From a virus: a stretch of DNA of 64,000 nucleotides. The notes below the pieces were generated by a model. It was not told where the DNA came from. It worked only from the letters and a program-made list of their open reading frames with translations, and made no database searches. Below, piece after piece: positions 43,517 to 53,292 of the stretch (the stretch's first letter is position 1; every line of letters begins with the position of its first letter). The stretch covers positions 1 to 64,000 of IMG/VR virus record IMGVR_UViG_3300035670_000153, one strand, 5' to 3'. The position numbers and the translations under genes were made by a program.

Positions 43517-44533
43517 TCATTTAACTTTTACTTTATATTTATATAAATAATCAAATACTTTCTTTTTATTATCTACAGGACTCATCTTTGATTTTAATAA
43601 ATCATATTTATTAATTATGTAACTTACATTACGCATTATTTTAAACTTATTACATGTTTCAATAACATATTCTTCTGTAATATCTTCATCGAATGCTATG
43701 CATATATCAACATCAAGACTTATTAATATATTAACTTGTTCAATAGATATATCATGTCCTAATATAGCTACAGCATTATTATATTTCCATGTAGCCATTT
43801 TTAAAACTGATTTTTCAGATTCAAAGACGATTACTTCTCCTGCTTTTTGTATGTCATGATAGTTTTCTTGTAAGCCATATACATTTAATGTTTTAGGAAA
43901 TGGTATAATAGCATTATATTTTGGTATTCCTAAAATTTCATAATCTTTTAATGTTGTTCTTCCTTTACATCCAATAAAATCATTATCTCCACCACTCCAA
44001 TACCGTTGAGGGATTGTTATTCTACTACTATAAGGGCAATATCCTAGTTTAAATTTTTCTTGTATATCTTGAGGTATTCCTTCTCTAAACCACCATATAT
44101 TAGGTTTATTAATAAATTTATCTAATATTTTTTCATCATATATCTTTAAATCTATATTATTGTTGTTATACTGAGGACATGATACTTTTTTAAATATCTC
44201 TAATATATCTATTTTATTTTCTTTTTGTTTAGATAATATCTCATATTTTAAACCTAACAATTTATGTAATGCTTTTATAGCATGTATAAAACTTAATCCT
44301 TTTAATTCCATTATTAAAGTAATAATATCTCCAGAATATGTTTTTGATTCAGTATATACATTTATTTTCAATGAATCTTTTTTAATTGATATAGCTGTAG
44401 TATTTCTTTTATTAGGCATTCCTGCTCTATATTCATTCGGATATGTTTTTATTGAATGACATTGTAGAGCATCTAATATTTTTGGTACTAAATTATTTGA
44501 TGATATGTATTGTTTTAAATCTAATGCATCCAT
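43517..44533 (-). CDS. DNA primase, DnaG/TOPRIM type
   Basis: 338 aa from ATG 44533 (AAAGGA upstream). The N-terminal part (about 1-100) resembles the CHC2 zinc-binding region but lacks the usual Cys set, with SGDIITLIMELKGLSFIHAI as in other phage primases. The TOPRIM core shows VIVFESEKS (Glu) and DICIAFDEDI (Asp-x-Asp). It would make RNA primers with the DnaB-type helicase encoded next door. Confidence 0.82.
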   Translation of the reverse strand: MDALDLKQYISSNNLVPKILDALQCHSIKTYPNEYRAGMPNKRNTTAISIKKDSLKINVYTESKTYSGDIITLIMELKGLSFIHAIKALHKLLGLKYEILSKQKENKIDILEIFKKVSCPQYNNNNIDLKIYDEKILDKFINKPNIWWFREGIPQDIQEKFKLGYCPYSSRITIPQRYWSGGDNDFIGCKGRTTLKDYEILGIPKYNAIIPFPKTLNVYGLQENYHDIQKAGEVIVFESEKSVLKMATWKYNNAVAILGHDISIEQVNILISLDVDICIAFDEDITEEYVIETCNKFKIMRNVSYIINKYDLLKSKMSPVDNKKKVFDYLYKYKVKVK

Positions 44534-44563
44534 TAAAAACACATCCTTTATAATTATTTAAAA

Positions 44564-46012
44564 TTAATAATCTTCTGGAACATTAGTTATTCCAATTTCT
44601 TGATATATATTTCTGGCTAGATTTACTTCTACAACAATTTGGAACATATGTGACTCACCTTCTCGATTCTTATCAATGAATAATACTATGTAAGTTTTAT
44701 TTGGGTCTAATATAACAGGTATTTTTGATTTATTTCTAGAACCTTCTAATCTATATACCTTTAATTCCTTTTTCCCTTCTTGTTTTTCATCGTCTCTAAC
44801 ATGACGCATTAATATAACTGTAGAACAAACATCTGTAACATTCTTTGACATACCAATATTATCTTGTGTTAGATATCTACTCCCTGCTTTATCTTTTTTT
44901 AATTGTAATGTACACCATAAATGAACATTTTTATTTGCAGGTTTTACAGTATCATACAACTTTCTCATATCGTGCATCATTTCTTCCCATGTTTGTTTCT
45001 GAGATGGTGTATCTCCTGCTTTAAATGTATCTAATATAAAATATTTTACACCAAGAGAAGCATATTTGCAAATAATTTTTTGCATAATTCCAACATTATA
45101 TGTAGATAAAGGTATAATTGTAATATTTCTATTATCCTTTTTAGCTTCTAACCAATCAGCAGCTTCATGTAACCATTTTTTTTCTTCGTCTGAAAATTGA
45201 CCTTGACGTAATCTTTTTTTGTTAAATTTATAACCCATTTCATTATTAACAACCCAAGTCAACATTTCTTTTCTTAATTTTTTTTCATCTTGTTCATTAA
45301 TAACCATTATACACTGTTCGTTTTGTTCTATTATCGAAGATAAAAGTATTTGTAATGTTATTGTTGTCTTACCTGTACCACTTGAAGCACCTAACAATGT
45401 TACATTACCAAGTATATTTCCTCCTACTAAATCATTTAATAGTGGAGCTCTTAAAGGCAATCCTATATCTGCCCCTTTATCACAATCATCAATCAAGGCA
45501 TGTAATCCTTCACATAAATTATGACTTTTAATAGATGTTTCATTATTGATAAATACATCATTCAGTTTGGCAGTGTAAAAATTATATATATCATCACTAC
45601 TCATATCTTTTAATGTATCAAAGTGTTCATTAATACGGAATACATTTTCAGCAAGCTTTAGCATTGAATTCAGTTTATTTAATTCTAATATATACCCTTC
45701 TAAATTAGCTAAGTTAATATATTTTGTAGTAGCATTAATTGATTCAAATCCACCTGTTAATTTATATTGTTTTTCCATTTCTGGGTTTTTCATTATAAAA
45801 AACCCAATAGTTTCTCTATCTAAAACAGGTTTTTTTTCTTGAATAACAATTGTTTTTGCAATATTAAAATAAAATTTCCATATATCAGAATGAAAATCAT
45901 CAATATTTAAATTACTATATTCATATAAAGCCTCAGTATTTTTATAAATGCATGCTACAATATTTGCTTCACATGGTAATTTCATATCTTTAATTCTTTG
46001 AATTAAGCCCAT
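44564..46012 (-). CDS. dnaB: Replicative DNA helicase, DnaB-like
   Basis: 482 aa. N-terminal helical domain (about 1-130), linker, then the RecA-type motor: LLNDLVGGNILGNVTLLGASSGTGKTT (Walker A, about 205-215), VINEQDEKK, a FILDTFKAG Walker B, and a terminal block with GSRNKS and LVRH-like arginine-finger segments. Hexameric 5'-3' helicase. In an operon with primase and nuclease. Confidence 0.88.
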   Translation of the reverse strand: MGLIQRIKDMKLPCEANIVACIYKNTEALYEYSNLNIDDFHSDIWKFYFNIAKTIVIQEKKPVLDRETIGFFIMKNPEMEKQYKLTGGFESINATTKYINLANLEGYILELNKLNSMLKLAENVFRINEHFDTLKDMSSDDIYNFYTAKLNDVFINNETSIKSHNLCEGLHALIDDCDKGADIGLPLRAPLLNDLVGGNILGNVTLLGASSGTGKTTITLQILLSSIIEQNEQCIMVINEQDEKKLRKEMLTWVVNNEMGYKFNKKRLRQGQFSDEEKKWLHEAADWLEAKKDNRNITIIPLSTYNVGIMQKIICKYASLGVKYFILDTFKAGDTPSQKQTWEEMMHDMRKLYDTVKPANKNVHLWCTLQLKKDKAGSRYLTQDNIGMSKNVTDVCSTVILMRHVRDDEKQEGKKELKVYRLEGSRNKSKIPVILDPNKTYIVLFIDKNREGESHMFQIVVEVNLARNIYQEIGITNVPEDY

Positions 46013-46036
46013 AATAATATCTCCTTTTATTTTAAT

Positions 46037-46651
46037 TTACCATATATCTTTTAATGTTTTTGCTACTTTATTTTCAGTTTTATTTTGTTGTGTGGTATCT
46101 ATTATATCTTTTTTATCATCATGTTTAGTATCTGTATTTACATTATAACTAAAATCATCTAAATCTAAATTATTAATTTTTGATTCTGATTGTTTAACTC
46201 TTTCTAATCTTAATACAGTATCATTTAAATTTTTTTCGATAATAACCATTATAGTATTAAATTTATGCATTTCATCTTGAAACGTTTTATCCCCTATCAT
46301 ATTTAATATTTCAATCTTCTTTGCCATAAAAGTATATAATATAGATTTATAGCTATACTTAGCATTTTTATCTAATTTAGAACTTATAACAAAATTACCA
46401 TCTTTTAATCCTTTTAACCTTAATACCATAAACCTATTCAAACTCATGATAGATGTATATTGCATTATTTCTTTTCTAACATACTCATATAACTCTATCC
46501 ACTCTTTATTTTCAGATTCATTATTGAGTTTTATATCATAGCAATTCATATGATATTTTAGATTTTTATAAATCACATATTCTTTTGTAAGTTCTCCACA
46601 TATTTTACATTTAGATGCTCTAGTTGATTTTTTTACTACTACATCTTCCAT
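46037..46651 (-). CDS. Zinc-finger hypothetical protein in the primase-helicase operon
   Basis: 204 aa. KCKICGELTKEYVIYK and YHMNCYD give a C2HC zinc motif at about residues 15-45; the rest is helical with an acidic, Asp/Asn-rich segment and a basic end (KTLKDIW). First gene of the replication operon, so perhaps a helicase loader or RNA/DNA-binding factor; this is inferred from place only. Confidence 0.55.
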   Translation of the reverse strand: MEDVVVKKSTRASKCKICGELTKEYVIYKNLKYHMNCYDIKLNNESENKEWIELYEYVRKEIMQYTSIMSLNRFMVLRLKGLKDGNFVISSKLDKNAKYSYKSILYTFMAKKIEILNMIGDKTFQDEMHKFNTIMVIIEKNLNDTVLRLERVKQSESKINNLDLDDFSYNVNTDTKHDDKKDIIDTTQQNKTENKVAKTLKDIW

Positions 46652-46690
46652 TATATCACCTCGTCTTATAATATTTTATTCTCTATTAAT

Positions 46691-46719
46691 ATTATAATGG
46701 ATTACATTAAAAAATGCAA
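46691..46719 (-). promoter_or_regulatory. Promoter TTGCAT-17-TATAAT for the primase-helicase operon
   Basis: -35 at 46719-46714, -10 at 46696-46691. Overlaps an imperfect inverted repeat (ATAATGGGTTGCAT / ATGTAATCCATTAT) that covers both boxes and probably ends the Sak4-like transcript. Confidence 0.78.
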
Positions 46720-46738
46720 CCCATTATTATAAAAAATA

Positions 46739-47857
46739 TTATATTATAGCATTCATTAATTGTCTTGCTGTTTCAATATCATTAAAATCTATAGGACTTT
46801 TTATTCCTAATTCTGCTACTTTATCAAGTAATGGTTTTAATGATTCTTTGTTCCCTACATTGCTTTTAGCAAATTCCTTTATTTTAATCTTAATATCTTC
46901 TATTTCTTTAAGATTGTTTGTTTTAGATAATTCTTTATTCATTTTATCATTTTTCTCATTTTCTTGTTGTTTCTGTATATCTTCCATTTGTTCTATGTTT
47001 CCTGTTTTTTCATATTCAGATTTAATTGCATCTTTGATAGCGTTAATTAATTCATCTGCATCTAAATTTATTTCCTCAATTATATTTGCAAATCTACTTC
47101 CACTATCTAAAGCCATATTATCATCCCTAAACTTGATTTTTCTACTTTCATTAGTAACTTTATTAACTGTTATATCTTTTTTAGTTACAATATTTTTTTT
47201 ACCAGTTTTTTCAGTAATAATAGTTCTATCATAATAAGCTAATCCAATAAAATGCATTTTCTTTTTTAATAAGTTAAAATATATTTTTTCTACATCAGAT
47301 GTTAAAGTTTGATAAGTTGTTCCACTTGCTATATCCGTTATATCTCTATTTTTAACGTGACCAATAATAATAGTTGATATACCAATCTTTTTTAAACGTG
47401 TAATAACTTCAAACATTAAATCAAATGCTTTAGCTTGCCCTTTTTGGAATCCACCTTCGGTAGCGTTAATAGAATCTGCTTTTTTATCTATGTTATTTCT
47501 ATTCCATTTTCTAATTACTTCGTTTTCTGCTAACTTTATCCATCCATCATATGTGTCAACAACAATAGTTTTTAAATCTTTATAATCAGTTGTTCTATTA
47601 TCTTCTATATCATCAAGGATATCTTGTAACTCTCCCCATTCATCTATATCTTCTGCTACAATCCCATTGATAGCATCAGCTCCTGCTTCTCCTGCCATTT
47701 CAAGGAACATATATCCTTCGTCTCCGACTAATTTTTCCAAAAATTCTTTAACTACTGTAGTCTTCCCGATTTTCGATTCTCCTAAAATGCATATATTATA
47801 TGCTAAAGGGTCAATTTTTACAACATTCTTTTTACCGTATTTACGACTTGTTGACAT
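46739..47857 (-). CDS. Sak4-like RecA-family ATPase (single-strand annealing/recombination)
   Basis: 372 aa. Walker A GESKIGKTTV at about 31, Walker B IVVDTYDGW at about 105, TEGGFQKGQ, and IIIGHVKNR. This set is seen in phage AAA proteins of the Sak4/UvsX-like group, which pair single strands with the help of an SSB. The C-terminal third is a Lys/Glu-rich coil. Downstream of the SSB-like gene, which strengthens the call. Confidence 0.8.
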   Translation of the reverse strand: MSTSRKYGKKNVVKIDPLAYNICILGESKIGKTTVVKEFLEKLVGDEGYMFLEMAGEAGADAINGIVAEDIDEWGELQDILDDIEDNRTTDYKDLKTIVVDTYDGWIKLAENEVIRKWNRNNIDKKADSINATEGGFQKGQAKAFDLMFEVITRLKKIGISTIIIGHVKNRDITDIASGTTYQTLTSDVEKIYFNLLKKKMHFIGLAYYDRTIITEKTGKKNIVTKKDITVNKVTNESRKIKFRDDNMALDSGSRFANIIEEINLDADELINAIKDAIKSEYEKTGNIEQMEDIQKQQENEKNDKMNKELSKTNNLKEIEDIKIKIKEFAKSNVGNKESLKPLLDKVAELGIKSPIDFNDIETARQLMNAII

Positions 47858-47882
47858 TTCACACTCTCCTTAAAATATTTTT

Positions 47883-47915
47883 AAAATAAATAGGGCATTG
47901 TACCCTATTTATTTT
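47883..47915 (-). terminator. Strong hairpin between the SSB-like and Sak4-like genes
   Basis: Perfect 13-bp stem AAAATAAATAGGG / CCCTATTTATTTT, 7-nt loop, followed by A/T-rich leader and the next SD. No clear new promoter follows, so it may lower, not stop, expression of the Sak4-like gene. Confidence 0.75.
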
Positions 47916-47948
47916 AATGTATATTAATTTTTATATGAGCTTATATTA

Positions 47949-49217
47949 TTAATCTAAATTATTTAACCAATCATCACTATCATTTTCTGATGTTGTATTA
48001 TTATCTTCATCTGAATTTTCTTTTTTTAATTCTACTTTCTTTGGTACATCTAAGACTAAAGCATCTTCTGAGTATTTACCTTCAAAGAATAATGGTTTTG
48101 ATGTAGATGTTCCATCATCATTATTTTTTACCTCAATATATGGTTTAGTAATTACTAATTTTAAAACTCTATCACCTTTTACTACTAATTTCTTCATTAT
48201 TTCTTCTTTACTATAAAGTCCTAAATCAATTAATTCTTGCATATCATCAGGAATATCTTTTTCATCAATTTTCCCTACAGGAGCACCTTCTATAATATCT
48301 CCTTCAACCGTTAATTCATTAACATCTTTTCTAACTTTGAAGAATTTAGTTAAGAATTTTTTAATTAACTCATTGCTCATTTTTTCTGTTGATTCATTAA
48401 TATAAAAATTTACATTATAAGGAATCATTTTTTTAATTTCTACTTCATTTAATTCTTTACAATAATCAATAACTCTAGCATCAATTATGTACTGTCTTGA
48501 TTCTTTATCTAATTCTTTAACACTGTCTCTATCAAGTAACAATGTTTGTGTAAATGTAGCTTTTTTAGCAGGTAATTCTCCTTTGTCATTAAACCTAGCT
48601 AAATAAATACTTGTGATATCTTTTTTAATTTGGGTATTACCTTTATAAAAACCATATTTCAATTGACCACCCACATGAATTAACATGTTATCTTTTAAAT
48701 GTGTTTTTGTATACGCAATAGCATCATACCAACTTAAAAACCTTTTCTTAATCATTTTTACTTGTTTTTCTACTAGAACATCTTCAACCTCAGATGTACC
48801 ATCTTCATTTAAAATTTCTTGTTTAGCAACAACAACATAAACACCATCATCTGTTAATTTAAATGTTTCATTATCAGCCAATATACTTTTATCAGGCTCT
48901 AATTCAATGGTAACAAATTTTAAATTACTAACATCTTTATGCATTTTCTCATCATTTCTATCTTGCCAATCAATTTCCCATTTATTTTTGCTATCTGTAC
49001 CTGAGAATACTTTTATAGGATTATCTTTATTTGTAAAGAATCCACCCATAGCACCAGCATAAATGATATTTGTATCTGATGTTTTTACTCCGATGTTTAA
49101 ATTAGAATATTTGTATCCTGTCTTTTGTGATAATTCATCAATCTTAAAAGTATAATCAGACACCTTTACATTTCCTGTTAATGAAAAATATGATTTTTCT
49201 TTTTTTAATTCTGCCAT
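47949..49217 (-). CDS. Putative single-stranded DNA-binding protein
   Basis: 422 aa from ATG 49217 (GGAGG 6 nt upstream; a TTG two codons earlier is too close). Beta-rich head (YFSLTGNVKVSDYTFKIDEL), long mixed middle, and a very acidic C-terminus ending DSDDWLNNLD, the sort of tail by which SSBs recruit partners. Position before a Sak4-like ATPase and close to ligase and polymerase supports an SSB role. It is larger than bacterial SSB, so a phage-specific type. Not proven by a motif. Confidence 0.6.
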   Translation of the reverse strand: MAELKKEKSYFSLTGNVKVSDYTFKIDELSQKTGYKYSNLNIGVKTSDTNIIYAGAMGGFFTNKDNPIKVFSGTDSKNKWEIDWQDRNDEKMHKDVSNLKFVTIELEPDKSILADNETFKLTDDGVYVVVAKQEILNEDGTSEVEDVLVEKQVKMIKKRFLSWYDAIAYTKTHLKDNMLIHVGGQLKYGFYKGNTQIKKDITSIYLARFNDKGELPAKKATFTQTLLLDRDSVKELDKESRQYIIDARVIDYCKELNEVEIKKMIPYNVNFYINESTEKMSNELIKKFLTKFFKVRKDVNELTVEGDIIEGAPVGKIDEKDIPDDMQELIDLGLYSKEEIMKKLVVKGDRVLKLVITKPYIEVKNNDDGTSTSKPLFFEGKYSEDALVLDVPKKVELKKENSDEDNNTTSENDSDDWLNNLD

Positions 49218-49259
49218 AGTCAACCTCCGTTATAATATTTTTTATTTTATTACATATAT

Positions 49260-49336
49260 ATAATATCATACTCTAATGTTGTTGTCAAATATTATTATTA
49301 AATATTTTTTAAATAAATTTAAAACATTAGAGTATG
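49260..49336 (-). promoter_or_regulatory. Promoter TTGACA-17-TATTAT inside a 14-bp inverted repeat
   Basis: -35 at 49288-49283, -10 at 49265-49260 with TGA before it. Arms CATACTCTAATGTT (49268-49281) and AACATTAGAGTATG (49323-49336); the -35 lies in the loop and the spacer in one arm. Confidence 0.82.
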
Positions 49337-49409
49337 ATTATAAAAATTAAAAATCTATATAAACAATTGATTTAACAATTGATGAATCGGATATTTAAAT
49401 TTAATATTT

Positions 49410-51404
49410 TTATTCATTTATCATATTAAATAATTCATCTAATCCAATAACTTTTACATTTAATTGATTAGCTTTTTCTAATTTACTCCCTGCTTTTTCC
49501 CCTGCAATAAGATAATTTGTTTTTTTAGAAACAGAACTTACAGGAACTCCACCATTATCCTCAATCATTTGAGAGATTTGCTCTCTTTTATAATCACCGA
49601 ATGTACCTGTAACACAAAAAGTTAGTTCTTTCAATCTATGTAAAGATGACTGTGATAATGGGGATTGTTCCATATCTATATTTAAATAACTTAATACATC
49701 TAAAAATGCATTATAGTTATGAGTTGTATTAAACCAATCTTTTAATGAATTACTCATAGCACTTCCAAAATCTTCTAACTTAGTAAAATCAAAATTGTTT
49801 TTAAAAATATCCTCTAAAAATATAGATATATTGTTTTTATAATATTTAGCAATTGTCTTAGATGCAGACTTTCCAATTAGAGGAATACTCATTGAATATA
49901 TTAATCTATGCATTTCTGTATTTTTTGCTTGTTCAATTGATTCGATAAGTTTATTATACGACTTTTTACCAAATCCGTCAAGTGCAATTATTTCTATTTC
50001 TTTATCTTTTTTATTTAATTTAAATAAATCACTGTATGTATTTATTATATCATACTTTATAAATTTGTCAAGTGTTGATTCACTTAATCCATCAATGTTC
50101 ATTGCAGACTTAGACGTAAAGTGTGATAATTTCTTTAATATTTTTCCTGAACACATATCATTAGTACATATTAACACTTCTGTATCATTGTCTTTAGTTA
50201 TTTTAGTATCACTATTACAACTCGGACATTGTTTAATAATTTCCATATTATTAGATTGTGTCAGATTATTAATTATCTGAGGAATAATCATATTAGCTTT
50301 AATAACTTCAACTTCGTCTCCAATACCTATTTTTAATTCTTTTAAAATACTAATATTATGCAAACTAGCTCTTCCTACTGTAGTTCCATCAATTTCAATA
50401 TCATCAAATATAGCTACGGGAGTAATTTGTGTCTTCCCTACACTCCATTCAATAGCTTTAATAGTAGATGTTACACTTTCATCCTTAAATTTAAATGCTA
50501 ATGATGCTAGAGGATGATGTGAAGTATATCCTAAACTTTCACTATACTGTCTACTATCAAAAGTAAATACAATACCATCAATTGGCATTTTTAAATCTTC
50601 TGATATATTTTTTAAAGTAGTAATATAATGATTTAAAGTAACTACATCAGTAAGCGTAGATGATGTACAAGGAGATATAGAAAATCCATATGTTATAAGT
50701 GTTTGTAAATTCTCTAATTTTGAATCAAATATAGTATTTTCTTCATTTTTTGGTAATCTCATTTCAAAAGCATAGAATTTAATAAATCTTTCTGCACAAA
50801 CTTTACTATCCAATTGTCTTACAGAACCCGAAACAAGGTTTCTAGGATGTTTATACTGTGATTCTGTAGGAAGTTTAGAATTAATATATTCAAAGTCATT
50901 TAAATGTATTATAGCCTCTCCTACGACTTCTAATTTATATTTGTATGGTATTTTCAATGGAATATTTTTAAACACTTTAGCATTATGTGTGATATCTTCT
51001 CCTATTGACCCATCCCCTCTTGTAGATGCTCTTTTTAATTCCCCATTATTATATTCTAATTTAACTGTTAATCCATCCATTTTACTCATTACAACATATT
51101 TTTTATTATTTAAAAATTTTGAAACGATTGCAACATCTTTAGTTTTATCAAGAGACAAAAGTCTTATGTCATGTGAAACTTTGTTTAAATCACTCATAAC
51201 TACATATCCAACTTCTTTTGTAGGTGAATTTGATAAAACAATATCATATTTATATTCTAATTCAGTTAATTTATCATATAATGCATCATATTCTTTATCA
51301 GATATAATACTTTTATTATTATTATAGTACTCATGTCTATAGTAGTTTAATTGTTTCACTAAATCATGTATTTCTTTTATTGGAATATCTAGATTATCTC
51401 TCAT
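49410..51404 (-). CDS. ligA: NAD+-dependent DNA ligase
   Basis: 664 aa, normal length. Ia domain with Tyr/Asp-rich start (LNYYRHEYYNNNKSIISDKEYDALYD), adenylation motif SKMDGLTVKL (Lys nucleophile), ASTRGDGSIGEDIT, OB fold, four-Cys zinc finger (CPSCNSDTK...CTNDMC), helix-hairpin-helix repeats and a C-terminal BRCT domain (FCVTGTFGDYKREQI). Uses NAD+, which ties it to the NadV/Prs salvage genes. Same operon as the PARP. Confidence 0.95.
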   Translation of the reverse strand: MRDNLDIPIKEIHDLVKQLNYYRHEYYNNNKSIISDKEYDALYDKLTELEYKYDIVLSNSPTKEVGYVVMSDLNKVSHDIRLLSLDKTKDVAIVSKFLNNKKYVVMSKMDGLTVKLEYNNGELKRASTRGDGSIGEDITHNAKVFKNIPLKIPYKYKLEVVGEAIIHLNDFEYINSKLPTESQYKHPRNLVSGSVRQLDSKVCAERFIKFYAFEMRLPKNEENTIFDSKLENLQTLITYGFSISPCTSSTLTDVVTLNHYITTLKNISEDLKMPIDGIVFTFDSRQYSESLGYTSHHPLASLAFKFKDESVTSTIKAIEWSVGKTQITPVAIFDDIEIDGTTVGRASLHNISILKELKIGIGDEVEVIKANMIIPQIINNLTQSNNMEIIKQCPSCNSDTKITKDNDTEVLICTNDMCSGKILKKLSHFTSKSAMNIDGLSESTLDKFIKYDIINTYSDLFKLNKKDKEIEIIALDGFGKKSYNKLIESIEQAKNTEMHRLIYSMSIPLIGKSASKTIAKYYKNNISIFLEDIFKNNFDFTKLEDFGSAMSNSLKDWFNTTHNYNAFLDVLSYLNIDMEQSPLSQSSLHRLKELTFCVTGTFGDYKREQISQMIEDNGGVPVSSVSKKTNYLIAGEKAGSKLEKANQLNVKVIGLDELFNMINE

Positions 51405-51417
51405 TATTATACCATCC

Positions 51418-51990
51418 TTATTTAATTAATTTTTTTAATTCTTTTTGTAATGATTTAATTTTTGCTCTAGTATAAGCAATTTTAATTCCAGTAGTTTTAT
51501 TATATTCATCATCTTTACAACATTTTGCAATACCTTTAGAACCATCATCTAATATTACTATAGTTGCATTTTTACTATGAATTACTTTTTGTGTTCTTTC
51601 AGGAATAGAAAATGCTCCTTTTTTTAATTCTCCTGTAGTATTACTATGTTCTGTGAATGATACATAATATTTATTATATGTAAATATTTTTACTTCATCT
51701 TGAAATTTATTTTTTACTTCATCTTCTAATTTCATTTCTAATTTACATTCACTATCTATTACAAACATTTTCGATGTCCATCTCCACCTTTGATTGTCTT
51801 CTTCTAAATAATAAATATCATCTTCATCTGCCCAATCAATTCCATACTCAGCATGACAAATAGTTACAAGTTTACCTTTTAAATTTAATTTATCCATATC
51901 TGATATATATGAATCATTACCATATGATTCACCTACAATTAAATCTTCTCTTACTTGAACCTTATCTCCAACTTTTAATTTTTTATACAT
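51418..51990 (-). CDS. Hypothetical protein between PARP and ligase genes (190 aa)
   Basis: SD GGAGG. N-terminal SH3/KOW-like part (KLKVGDKVQVREDLIVGE; WADEDDIYYLEED), C-terminal half with GKSAT-like strands and a basic helical end (RAKIKSLQKELKKLIK). Some phage proteins of this layout bind nucleic acid; no function can be assigned. Confidence 0.5.
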   Translation of the reverse strand: MYKKLKVGDKVQVREDLIVGESYGNDSYISDMDKLNLKGKLVTICHAEYGIDWADEDDIYYLEEDNQRWRWTSKMFVIDSECKLEMKLEDEVKNKFQDEVKIFTYNKYYVSFTEHSNTTGELKKGAFSIPERTQKVIHSKNATIVILDDGSKGIAKCCKDDEYNKTTGIKIAYTRAKIKSLQKELKKLIK

Positions 51991-52003
51991 ATAAATCCTC
52001 CTT

Positions 52004-53206
52004 TTAAATAATTTCTATTAAATATTTTACAGTACAAGCTTCTTCTTTGTATACAACAATTTCATCTTTTCTTAACATTCCAGTTCCACCATGAGCATGT
52101 AAACAATTTGCTCCTTTACATGCACTTTGCAGTATATTTTGATTGAAATTATAATATTTACTATCAAAACTATAAACATCATATGCTTTTCCATAAGCAG
52201 TCTCCATCAATAACATAAATCCTGTATGTTCAGACCCATGTGACCATCTTGAACCTGATACGCTTGTGTATCCTCTTGATTTATCAAAATCATTAGATAA
52301 ATAAATCCCGCTGCCAAACATCTTACCCGTAATTACTGCATTTGGTCTTAATACAAGACCAGAATTTAAAATACTCCAAACATTTTCTGACCTAGTACCA
52401 TGGAAAAACAAATCTGTTTTTAATATGTTTTCACTTTTTAAGTAATCATTATATTTATTTTGAGTTTTTTTATTTGTAATCTTCCATCCTTGTTTAAATT
52501 TATCTTGCATAGAACCCATTTTTGATTTTATTGCTTTTATATCTTTATCATTTAACTCTTCAAATTCTATTCCTAAAGCTTCTAATATTGTTTGATTTTT
52601 TGTAACAACATCATCATCATTATTGTTGTTATCTTCAATTTTATTTTGTTTTACTTGACCTTCCATAATATCTAGTAAATCTTGTTCTCGATTTATTATA
52701 GATATGTAGTCATCTTTTGATTCTGCTAAATAATCTACTACTTTTTTCATTTTTCTTGGAATAGTTTTAAATAATTGCAACAATACTTCATTGAATTTGT
52801 TACATTCATTTTCATTTCCAAGATTATAAAGTAAAGTCTGAGCTTCATCAACCATTAATTGTGTAACTTTATCAGATGATATGGTATAATTATCTTTTAC
52901 GGTTTGTCTAGCTATTGCTTGTAATCTCTCAACTATTTTTGAAATATTAGGATTATCTAATGATAAATATTCATTTTTCTTTTTTATAATAGGTACTTCT
53001 ATTAATCTTGTCTGGTCAACATATCCCTTTTTTATTTTGCTATTCAAAGTAGAATGCCATTTACCCATTGGATATGTTTTTGATTGATATGATGTATTTC
53101 CTATCCTACCATATTGGACTTCAAATGTAGAACCTAATTCAATCATTTTATAATACTTATTATTATTTGCATCTGCCTCTACCTTAACAAGATAAACTGT
53201 TTTCAT
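52004..53206 (-). CDS. Poly(ADP-ribose) polymerase-like protein with WGR domain
   Basis: 400 aa. Residues about 1-75 form a WGR domain (YKMIELGSTFEVQYGRIG), a helical regulatory-like region follows (about 90-170), and the catalytic domain fills about 250-400. The H-Y-E triad is present: LFHGTRS, GSGIYLSND and KDEIVVY. The WGR-PARP layout matches DNA-break-dependent eukaryotic and bacterial PARPs, so it should consume NAD+ to modify proteins or nucleic acid. First gene of an operon that ends with NAD-dependent ligase; NAD+ salvage genes are elsewhere in the window. Confidence 0.92.
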   Translation of the reverse strand: MKTVYLVKVEADANNNKYYKMIELGSTFEVQYGRIGNTSYQSKTYPMGKWHSTLNSKIKKGYVDQTRLIEVPIIKKKNEYLSLDNPNISKIVERLQAIARQTVKDNYTISSDKVTQLMVDEAQTLLYNLGNENECNKFNEVLLQLFKTIPRKMKKVVDYLAESKDDYISIINREQDLLDIMEGQVKQNKIEDNNNNDDDVVTKNQTILEALGIEFEELNDKDIKAIKSKMGSMQDKFKQGWKITNKKTQNKYNDYLKSENILKTDLFFHGTRSENVWSILNSGLVLRPNAVITGKMFGSGIYLSNDFDKSRGYTSVSGSRWSHGSEHTGFMLLMETAYGKAYDVYSFDSKYYNFNQNILQSACKGANCLHAHGGTGMLRKDEIVVYKEEACTVKYLIEII

Positions 53207-53235
53207 ATAATCACCCTTTCATTTAATCTATTATT

Positions 53236-53264
53236 AGTATAACTAATATTTTTTTTATTGTCAA
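53236..53264 (-). promoter_or_regulatory. Promoter TTGACA-17-TATACT for the PARP-ligase operon
   Basis: -35 at 53264-53259, -10 at 53241-53236. Confidence 0.85.
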
Positions 53265-53292
53265 TAATATAATTAAAATAAATTAAAATATT

